Positions 40,101 through 49,840 of a stretch of DNA of 64,000 bases are shown here, in pieces; position 1 is the stretch's first letter; the number at the start of each line of letters is the position of its first letter. The notes below the pieces were generated by a model. The model had not been told where the DNA came from. It saw nothing but the letters and a program-made list of their open reading frames with translations, and did not search any database. The translations under genes and the position numbers were made by a program. Source of the DNA: Leishmania donovani (taxonomy: Eukaryota; Euglenozoa; Kinetoplastea; Trypanosomatida; Trypanosomatidae); contig NC_018237.1 in NCBI RefSeq assembly GCF_000227135.1, forward strand, positions 380,149-444,148, in the 5' to 3' direction.

Positions 40101-41049
40101 ACAGAAGGGAGGCGACCATCATGATGAGGCTGAGCGCGTGGAGGTCGAACGCGGCACTGCACGTGCACAGATACCGGCGCCCTTTCTTTAACATGCTCGT
40201 GATCCACCACAGCACGGAGACGGCAAAGAAAACAAACGTTAGGCTCCCGACCGCCTTGAACACGATGCTCTGCTGCATCGGGTAAATCGGTGGAGTCGGC
40301 ACCGCCCCAAGCAGCACAAAACTGCCGATCAGCAGCATCAACACGCACGCGCCCTGCCACATCACATCTCCGACGTCGAGGTGGGCAATGCAGTACTCGC
40401 GGCGCGCGGAGTGCACCCGCTCCGCTGCCACGGTGACAAGGTCGATCCCCTGGCGGTCCACCACCTGCTGTGTGATGCGTTGGCTTCCGCATCGCTCCCG
40501 CTCCTCGTCGATAAACCGCTCCAGCTCCACCGCGTCCCTGCGCAGCTGCCGCAGACGCGCGAGACCCATGCTAACAAGACCGACAGCCAGCAGCACCGCA
40601 AAGAGCGGCAGTCCCACGTCGCCGAGGATGCCGAGCATCGACTTGGACGGCAGCGACGGGCCAGGAAAGGTGAAGGCGGCCATGCTCGGCAATAAAATGA
40701 AGCCGAAGAGAAACATAAAGAGGGAGGAGAGGAGGCACACGAACCAAGCGTAGGCGGGCTTGCCGTACACGAACAGCAGGCCGAGGGTTGACAGCGCCAG
40801 CGGGCCGATGACGACGACGCAAACGCACTGCACTCGAATGTCCAGCGGGAGCCAGCCAGGCAGATCCACGCGGAGTGGGTTTTCGTACCGCTGCACCTCC
40901 TCCATTTTATCGTACGCGCGCAGCATCATAAACTGAATTGCCTCCAAAGGCGCAATGTAGAAGGACAGGAGCGACTCCGGCGACAGATGCAGCAGCAGCG
41001 TGATGTACTGCATGTACGCCGTCGTCATATCCAACACATCGAAGAACAT
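37177..41049 (-). pseudogene. Disrupted multi-pass membrane protein gene (possibly LMBR1-like)
   Basis: Consecutive minus-strand pieces read like one ~1290-codon membrane protein with lesions. Piece 1, ATG 41049 to TGA 39862 (395 aa), has six TM segments (for example VCVVVIGPLALSTLGLLFVY) and a charged helix between TM3 and TM4. The same frame continues after the TGA with another TM (AIDVLIFVFYILLLLYLQLY) to a TAA at 39610, and again from 39606 with three more TMs (LAWVGILFFLVVSLIALCCA and on). Near 39085 coding character shifts to another frame (TGNPRMPEEDSDGEATRPC), and further shifts are needed near 38340-38420 and 37500-37800 before a Cys-rich C-terminal piece (CGMGFKNNCTVVVGQGTVRL) ending at 37177. 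Two same-frame stops plus several frameshifts suggest a decayed gene. The 6-TM/helix layout loosely recalls LMBR1 proteins. Sequencing error could explain some frameshifts. Confidence 0.7.
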
Positions 41050-42171
41050 CGTGGCAAGCGGCTACGACTTGTGCGGGGGGAAGGAGGGTGGGGTGGGGAG
41101 CAAAACCCAGGAAAAGAGAGAGATGAGCAGATCTTGCCAACGCGGTGGCCCCGCCCGCTGCCGCGTCTGCGACCAAGAGGCCGAGGGAGTGTGTATATGT
41201 ATGCATTTGTGTATTTGCGTGTGTGTGTGTGTTTGTGCACACGAGCGCGACATGGAATGGAGGAGATAAGCCATATGATGGCGGCAAGAGTGAAGGAGAG
41301 GCGGCAAGGAAAGGGGAACACACTTGGAGAGGAAGACGGCGGGGGCATCACATGAAGGCTTGCTCGGCAAGACACGGATGAGTGACCGATGAAGAGCAAC
41401 CGATTTGAAGCGGGGAGGGGGGAGGGGCTTGGAGCGCGTCACAGCAACAGTGCACCGCTGCGCAGTGGGGCTCCCCGTCAACCCCCTCCCCATCATTGCG
41501 CATGGCTTGCTTTTCCTTCTCGTACCGATGGGCTAGACAAGAAGCACACAGACATGGATGGGCATGGTGGGGTCGAGTCTACTACGCTCCTCATCGTTAT
41601 CCTCCTCTCTCTGCAGTCGCATCTCCCATACGAAAACGACAACGGAGAGGGAGAGTGACGGGAGGCACGGGCGAGACGGGAAGGAAAGGGCGGATGCGTG
41701 TGTTGTGCGGCGCACACACGGACAAAAAAAAACGAATTTCGTCTTTAGTAGTCTCTCACCCTCGACTGAGGAAGAGCGGGAAGAGAGAGAAGGCGTGGGG
41801 AGGGGGAGGTGCCTCGTTAAGCAAACCCCGCCACGCACCGAAACTGGCACGAAGACGATAAGGTGCGGGGAGAAGAGGTGGTGTGGGGTGGGCAACTCGC
41901 AGCACACACGATCAAGCATATATAAAGATATATATATATATATAGTGCTAGCCCAAGGTACTGAAATCGCTGCCCACTTCGAATACCCTTTACCGTCCCC
42001 TTCCCTCGTTTCACAGACAGTGGCCCCCTCCCCCACCCACCCACCCACACACGTGCACAGAGGGGTACCCCATACATGGCCACATGAAAGCGTCGCTGCA
42101 CGAGTGCTTGCTTGTGCCGAGGGAGGGGGGATGGGGGATGGGATAAGATGGGATGGGAGGAGGAGGAGGAA

Positions 42172-42201
42172 GGGCGGCGGCGGCGGCGGCGGCGGCGGCG
42201 G
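42172..42201. repeat. (CGG)n trinucleotide repeat
   Basis: About ten CGG units (CCG on the transcribed strand), preceded by GGA repeats. It lies in non-coding sequence between the disrupted gene and the PEX11-like gene. Confidence 0.9.
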
Positions 42202-42891
42202 ATGCCTGTCCTTGGGGCGGATCTGCAGCTCACCTTTCGATGCGAAGGACAGACGACACGCGCTGTCGACGCCGTCAGCACCGTTACATTGCCGTTGTTG
42301 TGTATAAAAAGTGTTGACGCAGCGCACAGCAAGAGGGAAGGGGTAGGGCAGACGCCGATGTATACAGTACCATCGGCGATGATGAGGGAGGCAGATGTGC
42401 GCTAGATGGACTGTCATCTTAGCCTTAAAAAACACGGGGCGTGCCCCGCACACGCAGCAACCTTCACCAACACTACAAGAGTAAGCACGGAGAGTGCGCC
42501 CGCATCACCAACAACGGCCAATGCGCGCCCGCGCTCAGAGAAACAATAACATAAGACACACACACACACAGACCAGCATCCAGCGAACACACATCAGCAG
42601 GCGACCGCCAGGCCGCACAGAGAAGATGGGGGAGAGGGTGGGGGCATCTCTACCCTCCGCCCGAACACACAACGAAACGCCGTGAGGCAAGAAAGAAGAA
42701 AAGGAGGTCAGCAATGAGAGGCATCACGTAGAGACACGGCACACAGACCCATCATCGCACAGAGCGTCATCACACCTACTACGGAGTACGCCCCTTCACA
42801 GAGCCAGGAGCAGCCTCGAACACGACCTCATGCACACACACACACACACGCTGCCGAGAACCTGCATATCTACCGGCGGTCTCCCGCCCCC

Positions 42892-42990
42892 NNNNNNNNN
42901 NNNNNNNNNNNNNNNNNNNNNNNNNNNNNNNNNNNNNNNNNNNNNNNNNNNNNNNNNNNNNNNNNNNNNNNNNNNNNNNNNNNNNNNNNN
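42892..42990. other. Assembly gap (99 N) flanked by poly-C
   Basis: The run is exactly 99 N. C runs border it on both sides (42885-42891 and 42991-42997), with a further ~23-nt C run at 43026-43048. It is 3' of the PEX11-like stop, so it does not interrupt a gene. The cause is probably a homopolymer or low-complexity assembly failure. Confidence 0.95.
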
Positions 42991-43087
42991 CCCCCCCGCA
43001 CAACACCTCCTTCCCCCCCGGGCTTCCCCCCCCCCCCCCCCCCCCCCCGCCCGCACACAGATACTTCGCTGTCTCTCGCTCTTCGTT

Positions 43088-46000
43088 TTACGAGGATGGC
43101 GCGCTTTCCACGACGCGCAGCAGCCCCACGGAGGCGCTCACGATGCCCGCCAAGGCACCGTACGGGTTGAGGATGGCGCTCAGCGGGGCATCAGACATGA
43201 AGGTTTCAAAGTTGCCAAAGCAGTACTTGTAGGCGAGATAGAGCTCGGCGATGCAGCGCGCCTCCAGGAGAACCGTCGACGTCAGGTTCGGGTGCACGCG
43301 CAGCAGCCAAACGTAGTCGAAAAACTTCCGCATAATCCAAGGCACAAAGAGAATACCAGCCGAGGATTCGGCTGGCCGCTCACGAGCCGCACCGCTCTTG
43401 CGACGCTGGCGTATCTCGTCTGCGGGCTGCCCATCGCCGGCGGAGCTCTTCAGCGTACCGTTGCTGCGTGGCTTCTCCAGCTGCGCCACGGGCGAGTCCT
43501 GCGGCTCCCCACTGCTGGGGCTTTGCTCCTCCTGCCGCGTGCCAGGGCTACGAAGGCGCTGCTGCTGCGACTCACCCGACATCACCTCCTCGTTGTATAG
43601 CTGCACCCAACGCGGCTTCTCGCGCTCCGCCAAGCCTGGCGTGCTGAGGGGCTTCCGTGTCGCAGAACGGTGGTTTTCCCCCCTATGGTGGCCGTCCTCG
43701 CTGAAGGACGCTGCAGTGGCCGCCGCCGCCGCCGCCTTCGGCATTGCGGCGAGCGTGCGTGACGGCGACATCGACACACCACCGCTCGCATCCGCCGCCT
43801 CTGCCTCATCTCCTTCCTGATCTGAATCTGAGAGGACTTCGCGGTAGAGACACCCGCAGCGTCTGCAGGCCGCCATCAGCTGCGCCGGATCCGCCGCCTC
43901 CACGTAGGAGAGGCTCGACACAAACGGCGCACCATAGTCGAGATCCAGCGGAGGGAAAAAGAGGTCCGTCTTGCGCCGCGCAATGAAGCCGTGCGTGCGC
44001 CACACCTTGTCGGACGAGTCGTTGTCGCCGTAGCAGCCGCACCGGCAATGAATGTTTTGCCGCGCCGTCGCATACTTGACCCAGCCCGGCTGCAGCAGTC
44101 GCGCCGTATTGAGCAGCAGGTCGATGATGGACACCACGAGCCAGCAGCGGTTGATGATGTGGGTGATGGCGTGGCGGTGCACCTCGACGAACCTCAAGGT
44201 GCCAAAGCGCTCCGTGGAGACGAGAGTGATGTCGCGCAGGAATCGGCGACACGCCGCAGCCAAGTTGCGAATGCCGAGAAGCGTCATGAGCACCGGGTTG
44301 AACTGCAACACACCTTTGCGCCATCGTGCCGGCAGCGCGGCAGATGCCGGCTGCAACTCCCGCAAATACGTCGAGAGCGCCCCGGCATGGCTGCCCTGAC
44401 GCTCTTGCAAGCAGCTGGACGTGCTGGAGGAGATGAGGCTGATGTCGCTTTCCTTGCCGTCCGTCGCCGCGGGCAGCGGGGGGTCGTCGTCGAGGGCGGA
44501 GGCGGCTCTCGTGGGCGTCATCACAGGCAACTCGGAGGCCGGCAAAACGGCGGTCACCGGCAGCTGAGGGGAGCGCGCGGAGACAGTGCAGCGATCGCGC
44601 AAGGGCGATGCGTGACGGCCGTTCCGCTCGATATCGTAAATCGCCGTGCCGGTGTTGTCGACCGATGACGCCGTGGCAGCCTGCATGCTCGTGGACACGC
44701 CCGCCACAGACAACAACTGCGGTGGCGGCGTGCGCGTGTCGGCGCTGTTGGCTGTGAAGCTGGAGTTCGTGGTGCCGTCCACCTTTGTCATCTCTTCGGA
44801 CGGCGATGCCACCGTAGAGAGCGCCTCGGTTGACTTCAGCGGCTTCAGCAACTCGACGGAGGAGCACGGCAGCGTCGAGTCTACGACAAGCTCGTCGGAG
44901 CAACTCGGCGGCACGGTCGGCGCACAGGCGATGCGCCAGTTGTTCGGCACCGACAATGGGCCATCCGCAGGGGTCAAACCACCACCGCTCGCCAGCTCGG
45001 GCATCAGCTGACTCGTTATGGATCCGTACGACGGCGAGCGCGCCGCAGGCATCATTGGTGTTCCGTTGTGGATGATGCTGTTCTCCACACCCTCGTGGAG
45101 GTGATCGCCCACATCGTCGCCCGTGATGCTGCTGTTCGCGGTCGGGGTAGGGGTGTTGATGCTCGAAGACTGCTTCAGCGGGTGCAGAAGCGTTTTACGA
45201 CCGGCGTTGTCGACCCAGTCTGCTGTGTAGTGCGCACTCAGTATGGGGGCCGTGGCTGCCGTCGCAAGGCTGAAGGTGCTGGCTGTCGCGTTGGCGGTGG
45301 TGGACGGCGTCAGGCCGTGCCGCTGGTGCTGCTGGTGGCCGATCTCGAGACCGAAAAGCAGTGTGTCCGTGACGTGCGGCGGCTTCGCTCGTGGCGCAGC
45401 GGTGCCCTCCTCGCCAGAGGACGTTGTGGAGGCGGAGCCGGCAGCGGGGCCGGAGGGCACACACGGCAGCGCACCAGGGTCACTGGGCTCACGCTTACTT
45501 TCCGCGTTCGGTGTTGGCGAGGCTGTGGCAATCTTGGATGCCCTTCCGCCCCAACCTTCCGCCGACAGGCCACCAGAAGGCGCGCGCGGAAGCAGCGAGA
45601 GCTTACCCATGCCCTTGCTGGCCGCGCCGTCGCCCGTGGTGGGGGACGGTTGCTCAGATTGTATCCTCGACGTGCTTGTCTGACTATCCACCATCGCGCA
45701 TGGAGGCGTGGGCTGCGACGAGCCCGCACCGCCGCCGCCGACGCCGCCGCCGCCCGGGCAGCCATCTACCTTTCGTAGCGCGAAGCCGATGTTGCCCTTG
45801 AGAGACTTCAGGCCAGCGACGCTCCCGCTGGCAGCCTGCGCGGCCGTCACCGATCGCTCAGCCTTCTCCACACCCGAGGTGGTGTACACGCCGTCCGTCA
45901 GCAGCGTGTCCTTCGCCGACGGCGCGGACGGCTGCTCATGCGCGCGCTGCTGAATGCGCCAGTCCGGCACCACCGAGTCCTCGGGCTCCTCGCTGCGGCC

Positions 46001-47092
46001 CTGCCCCGGCGTAACCTGGGCAGCCTGCGTCCAGCGCAGCAGCCGACACGACAAGTACCGGCCCCACAACGGCGAAGCCCCCATGGACATCAGCCCCTTC
46101 TCCAGGCACGAGACGACGGGCAGCATGACGGTGCACGTGGTGCGGGAGATGCCGCTCTTGTACTTCATCCACATTCGCTCGCACACTGTCTGCAGTGTGA
46201 AGAGGTTGAGCAGGCCGCGACCCATCTTGAACAGACTGCGGCCGTGGCGGATCGTATTGTAGTTGCGGTAAAGCCGCTCCGCCATCGGGCCCATCAGCAT
46301 CTGCGCCTCGGGCGAGAATAGCGACGGCGTCTTCAGGAAGCAGATGGTGAGCTGCAGGCTGTACTGGATGAGCTTGAACATCAAATCACGGCCGTCGGAG
46401 GCGGTGAGGACGTAGAGCAGCGTGCTTGGCGGCAGGTCGTTCGGGATCAGCACACCGACACCGTTGTTCTCGTAGTAGCCTTCGACACGCACCTTCACCC
46501 GATCTTCATTCGCATCGTCCTCCGTAACGGATATGCCGCGGGCGCTGACGTGGTCCGCCCCGCGCAAGTAGGCGTCGCTGGGCGAGGAGGGCTGCGAGTA
46601 GATGACGGTCACGCTCTTCGGCACTGAGTGATGGTTCGCGAGGGTGCAGCAGTCCTGCACGGCGGCGTTGTCTTTGGCCGCGTAGAAGGAAAAAGTCGGG
46701 ACCGCCGCCTGCAAGCTGGGGGAGGTGTTCGATAAGAGCTCGCACATCGAGTCCAAGCTTGGCCGCCCCAAGAGGGGCACGATCGAGTCGCTCGGATGAC
46801 GGTGCTGCAGGGTCGGCATCGCAGGATAGGTTCCAAACAACTCCTGACTCTCCAACCGCGCAATTGCCACGATGCCGCCTCCGGCGCTGCCAATGCTGTT
46901 GTTGTGACTGTAGGTGTGGTGGTTCCCATCGGCGCACACCACGCGCTGTGATGGAAACCGACGCGCACGCAGGCTGCCGGTGGGCGGGCTGAGTTGCTTG
47001 TTGCTCACCGGCGTTGAGCTCGACACGTTCGCCGGGGACGACGGCGACGAGGACCGGAAGCTAATCCTCCGATCGGCGCTACCTTGATCCAT
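43088..47092 (-). CDS. Very large PEX11-like peroxisomal/glycosomal membrane protein
   Basis: This encodes 1334 aa from the ATG at 47090-47092. PEX11-like blocks appear in order but far apart: residues ~230-300 with DGRDLMFKLIQYSLQLTICF followed by MAERLYRNYNTIRHGRSLFK and MGRGLLNLFTL (the usual PEX11 amphipathic N-terminal helices), then ~600 residues of Ser/Thr/Pro-rich sequence, then TERFGTLRFVEVHRHAITHI and NRCWLVVSIIDLLLNTARLL at about 960-1000, and a C-terminal LLEARCIAELYLAYKYCFGN with IVSASVGLLRVVE at the end. PEX11 proteins drive elongation and division of peroxisomes, here glycosomes. The usual size is 220-260 aa, so this one is expanded fivefold. After the second block are HCRCGCYG and CRRCGCLY, a possible metal site. 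The frame is intact. The family call rests on motif resemblance. Confidence 0.75.
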   Translation of the reverse strand: MDQGSADRRISFRSSSPSSPANVSSSTPVSNKQLSPPTGSLRARRFPSQRVVCADGNHHTYSHNNSIGSAGGGIVAIARLESQELFGTYPAMPTLQHRHPSDSIVPLLGRPSLDSMCELLSNTSPSLQAAVPTFSFYAAKDNAAVQDCCTLANHHSVPKSVTVIYSQPSSPSDAYLRGADHVSARGISVTEDDANEDRVKVRVEGYYENNGVGVLIPNDLPPSTLLYVLTASDGRDLMFKLIQYSLQLTICFLKTPSLFSPEAQMLMGPMAERLYRNYNTIRHGRSLFKMGRGLLNLFTLQTVCERMWMKYKSGISRTTCTVMLPVVSCLEKGLMSMGASPLWGRYLSCRLLRWTQAAQVTPGQGRSEEPEDSVVPDWRIQQRAHEQPSAPSAKDTLLTDGVYTTSGVEKAERSVTAAQAASGSVAGLKSLKGNIGFALRKVDGCPGGGGVGGGGAGSSQPTPPCAMVDSQTSTSRIQSEQPSPTTGDGAASKGMGKLSLLPRAPSGGLSAEGWGGRASKIATASPTPNAESKREPSDPGALPCVPSGPAAGSASTTSSGEEGTAAPRAKPPHVTDTLLFGLEIGHQQHQRHGLTPSTTANATASTFSLATAATAPILSAHYTADWVDNAGRKTLLHPLKQSSSINTPTPTANSSITGDDVGDHLHEGVENSIIHNGTPMMPAARSPSYGSITSQLMPELASGGGLTPADGPLSVPNNWRIACAPTVPPSCSDELVVDSTLPCSSVELLKPLKSTEALSTVASPSEEMTKVDGTTNSSFTANSADTRTPPPQLLSVAGVSTSMQAATASSVDNTGTAIYDIERNGRHASPLRDRCTVSARSPQLPVTAVLPASELPVMTPTRAASALDDDPPLPAATDGKESDISLISSSTSSCLQERQGSHAGALSTYLRELQPASAALPARWRKGVLQFNPVLMTLLGIRNLAAACRRFLRDITLVSTERFGTLRFVEVHRHAITHIINRCWLVVSIIDLLLNTARLLQPGWVKYATARQNIHCRCGCYGDNDSSDKVWRTHGFIARRKTDLFFPPLDLDYGAPFVSSLSYVEAADPAQLMAACRRCGCLYREVLSDSDQEGDEAEAADASGGVSMSPSRTLAAMPKAAAAAATAASFSEDGHHRGENHRSATRKPLSTPGLAEREKPRWVQLYNEEVMSGESQQQRLRSPGTRQEEQSPSSGEPQDSPVAQLEKPRSNGTLKSSAGDGQPADEIRQRRKSGAARERPAESSAGILFVPWIMRKFFDYVWLLRVHPNLTSTVLLEARCIAELYLAYKYCFGNFETFMSDAPLSAILNPYGALAGIVSASVGLLRVVESAPSS

Positions 47093-48024
47093 CTTGCCGT
47101 GTGGCCAGCGCGGTGTTGTGCGCGTATGGATAAGGATAGAGAGCACTGAGATAAACAGGGTACAGAAGAGTGGCCGGGGAGAGGGGGGGGAGGGGGGCGG
47201 ATTCGAGGCGCTGCGTGGCAGGCCAGTCAGTGCAGCACGCACTGGAAATCAGCTCCGTCGAAGCGCCACGATGCACCCACACACGCACACGCACACGCAG
47301 GGCGAGACGCCAATGCAGGAAACACAGAGGGGAGGGGAAGAGAGAGACCAATGTATACTACGAAAGCTGCTTTGACGGGCACGTGTGAGGGGGAGGGGGG
47401 GAGGCACCACAAGTTGCACACAGCAGCACCGAGAGGCTAGCACAAGCAAACCAAAGGCGGAGGAGGAATAAGTAAGCAAACAACAACAGGAGGAGGACCG
47501 GCGCGGTCTGTTGGCGCTGCCGACCACACACTGGCAATGACTCAGAGCGCAAGGAGGACAGGAGAGAGAGAGAGGTGTGCGTGTGTGTGTGCGTGGGTGG
47601 GTGAGCGTGCGTGGTGGTGGTGACTCTCCGACACATGCACGAAAGGCAGCGAGGGAGGGCGGTCTGGAGGTGCGCGCGGATGGAGCGAGAAGGGTGGAGG
47701 GTGAGTCGAGTTCGAGAAGAGAAAAGGGAGCACCCACAAAAACACACATACACATACCCATTCAAGAGGGGGAAAAGTGATGTGTCGGATGCCTGTGAAA
47801 GGGTGGGTGGGTGTGTGAGGGTTTGGGTGAGTGGCGGAGGACGGAAAAGCGACGCGCCCCTCCATGATGCGATCGAGCCGCGCTGCATCACAATGTTTGC
47901 GGTTGTTATCACACGACACGTGGAGAGACAGAGAGGGAGGAAAGGTGAGGGACAGAGCGCGCGACGCACGACGAGTGCACTGCTGCGCCGTACTTAGGCA
48001 TACTCTTCCTCTTAGTAAAACAAG

Positions 48025-48066
<42 letters not shown>

Positions 48067-48559
48067 TGCACACACGGAGCAAGCAGCGAGACAGCGGACG
48101 GTCCCGTCACCCACGTCGCGACCTCCTCCTGCTCTTTGTCCTTGTACAACTCGACAAGCGTGACCAGGAGCACACACTGCTGAGCGGCGGCGACAGGGGA
48201 GCTGCAGGCGCGCGTACCTGCCCATCCGTGGGGGGGGGGGCAACAACGCCAAAGCGAGAGGACCAGTGCCGGTGGCCGTCCAGCGACTCCATCCGGCACG
48301 GCAGAGCAAATCTCATGAAGCGACAACGGCGCGCTGGTGAAGGAGCCCCGCTGAGGCGATGCGGAGAGACCCCAAAACGCCCGACACGATGGCCGGCTGC
48401 GATGTTGATTGGTGGAGAGCGTGCCAAAGAGAAAGGCGCGCGAGAGAGGGGGGAGGGGGGAGGGGGCAGGCATCGCCACCGTAGCATCATCAGCGCTCCT
48501 CGTGCGCTGAGCCCCGCTTTCTCTTCCACACACACGTACGCCTCCTTGTCGCTGCGACC
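47093..48559. other. Intergenic region with long CA repeat
   Basis: This is 5' flank of the PEX11-like gene and 3' flank of the small TM gene. A purine tract at 47175-47200 gives a pyrimidine tract in the sense strand about 85-105 nt upstream of the PEX11-like ATG. CA-rich stretches lie at 47278-47298 and 47728-47758 and GT stretches at 47577-47592. G runs are at 47388-47402 and 48230-48240. No gene was seen. Confidence 0.55.
48030..48061. repeat. (CA)n microsatellite
   Basis: About 15 CA units; the longest dinucleotide array noticed in the window. It lies in the 3' flank of the small TM gene. Confidence 0.9.
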
Positions 48560-48940
48560 TTAGACGGTTGCTGCCGCGTACTCGACAGCGCTAGCGGCCT
48601 CGCTGCGGCGGCGCTGAGCCGCGCTGCTCGGCTCGTACGACGGGAACTTCTCCTCGCGCACACGGTCGTCCTTTAGGCTGGTGCAGTACAGCCAGCCAAG
48701 ACCGAAGCGTTCGCTATCGTGCGTCTCGACAGCCATGTTTACGGCAACAAGCAGTAGCAGGGGGCCCAGGAACTCGAGGTAGGCGTGGCCGACGTGTTTC
48801 ACATACGACTTTGCGAAGCCCCACAGGCGACGGGCGGCGCTCTCCCCACCGTCCCTAACGGAGCCTCCCTGGACAAACAGCATCTGTGCGGTGATGGAGC
48901 GCGTATGTGGGGTTGCGAAAGAGGAGCAGCCAATATACAT
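48560..48940 (-). CDS. Small single-TM protein, possibly mitochondrial
   Basis: This encodes 126 aa from ATG 48938-48940, or 107 aa from ATG 48883; the open frame reaches 49018 but without an ATG. The longer start gives an N-terminus with Ser, Thr and Arg and no acidic residues, which could be a mitochondrial presequence. One hydrophobic segment, YLEFLGPLLLLVAVNMAV, is flanked upstream by AARRLWGFAKSYVKHVGHA and downstream by a soluble tail (RFGLGWLYCTSLKDDRVREE, then KFPSYEPSSAAQRR). Size and layout resemble small accessory subunits of mitochondrial inner-membrane complexes, but no family was recognised. The frame is intact and codon use is ordinary. Confidence 0.7.
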   Translation of the reverse strand: MYIGCSSFATPHTRSITAQMLFVQGGSVRDGGESAARRLWGFAKSYVKHVGHAYLEFLGPLLLLVAVNMAVETHDSERFGLGWLYCTSLKDDRVREEKFPSYEPSSAAQRRRSEAASAVEYAAATV

Positions 48941-49840
48941 GTATCGGCGTGTAGCGGTTCCTGCAGGAGTGTGCACGGCGAAGGGCAGCGTTCTGGCAGC
49001 TGACGTGAAGATAGGCAACAGATGATTGCTTGCAGTGTTGCTGGGTTAGATCAAGGGAAGGGGAGGGGTAGCACTCGATCCGACTAACGTTGCAGCTCAG
49101 GTAACACGAAATACTTTCAGTGTGCGCACTCGCGTGGTGCATGGTGGTTGGCCACCAGAGGCCAGGCGAAGAAGAGCGAGAAGGGGGAACCAGAGATGGT
49201 TCGTGGGCGGGATGGGCCCACTTGAGGCGCCCCACCGGTGCACAGCAGCATTCCCGGTGCATAACCGAGGAAAGTGGAGTAAGAGAGCGACGTGCTGTGC
49301 GAGCGGTGCTCGTGGTGAGAGCAGCCAGCACAGAGAGAAGCCGTATAAAGAGCCTGATCGACCTCGACAGTGTGGCCAATGCCACAGGATAGCCACAGCA
49401 CGTCCACACACGTCTACATACAACAAACATACACGTAACCACACGCAGGACGAGAGAGAACGAAAAGAAGGGAGAGAGAATCAGAGAATGCAACGTGCGT
49501 GTACAGCACGTTGCCGTAACTCTAGTATTTGTGTCCGTGCGCACGAGCGCGGCACGCCCTCCCTCCCTATTCTTCCCTCTCCCTGCTTAATCACCGCCAT
49601 GGCTCCAGCTTAGCCGCGAACACGAAAGAAATCGAACGCGCGAAGCGTGACAGCGCCAGTGAAGAAGGGCGCACACAAATTCTCCCACACACCGCCCCGC
49701 CTCCCTCTCTACCACCCAGGCGCGTGCACACTGAGACAGACGTCGAGGCACTCCCACATCTGCAGCTACCGACCGTCTGCACACACACACACACACACAC
49801 ACAAACAAAAAACCAAAACCGAGACACGCCAAGGCTGGCT
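48941..49840. other. Intergenic region, no gene seen
   Basis: This is 5' flank of the small TM gene and 3' flank of the eIF2B beta gene. A CA repeat lies at 49782-49803. A purine block at 49055-49075 is the likely pyrimidine tract for the small gene. No coding signal was seen. Confidence 0.55.

Larger units (their letters stand above)
41050..43087. other. Intergenic region with several simple repeats and an assembly gap
   Basis: This contains GT repeats at 41217-41232, an A run at 41724-41731, an AT repeat at about 41919-41943, a (CGG)n tract at 42172-42201, a CA repeat at 42836-42849, the 99-N gap at 42892-42990 and a run of about 23 C at 43026-43048. Frames through it are repeat-driven; no gene was seen. 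Confidence 0.6.

Noticed and set aside
41533..42453. 306-codon minus frame upstream of the disrupted membrane gene
   Set aside because: It crosses AT, CGG and CA repeats and encodes Pro and Cys-Val runs; no protein-like region.
42830..43600. Plus-strand frame running across the N gap into the PEX11-like gene
   Set aside because: It depends on Ns and on antisense of the PEX11-like C-terminus.
48008..48062. Long CA array considered as a CRISPR-like or satellite array
   Set aside because: It is a plain dinucleotide microsatellite with no spacer structure.
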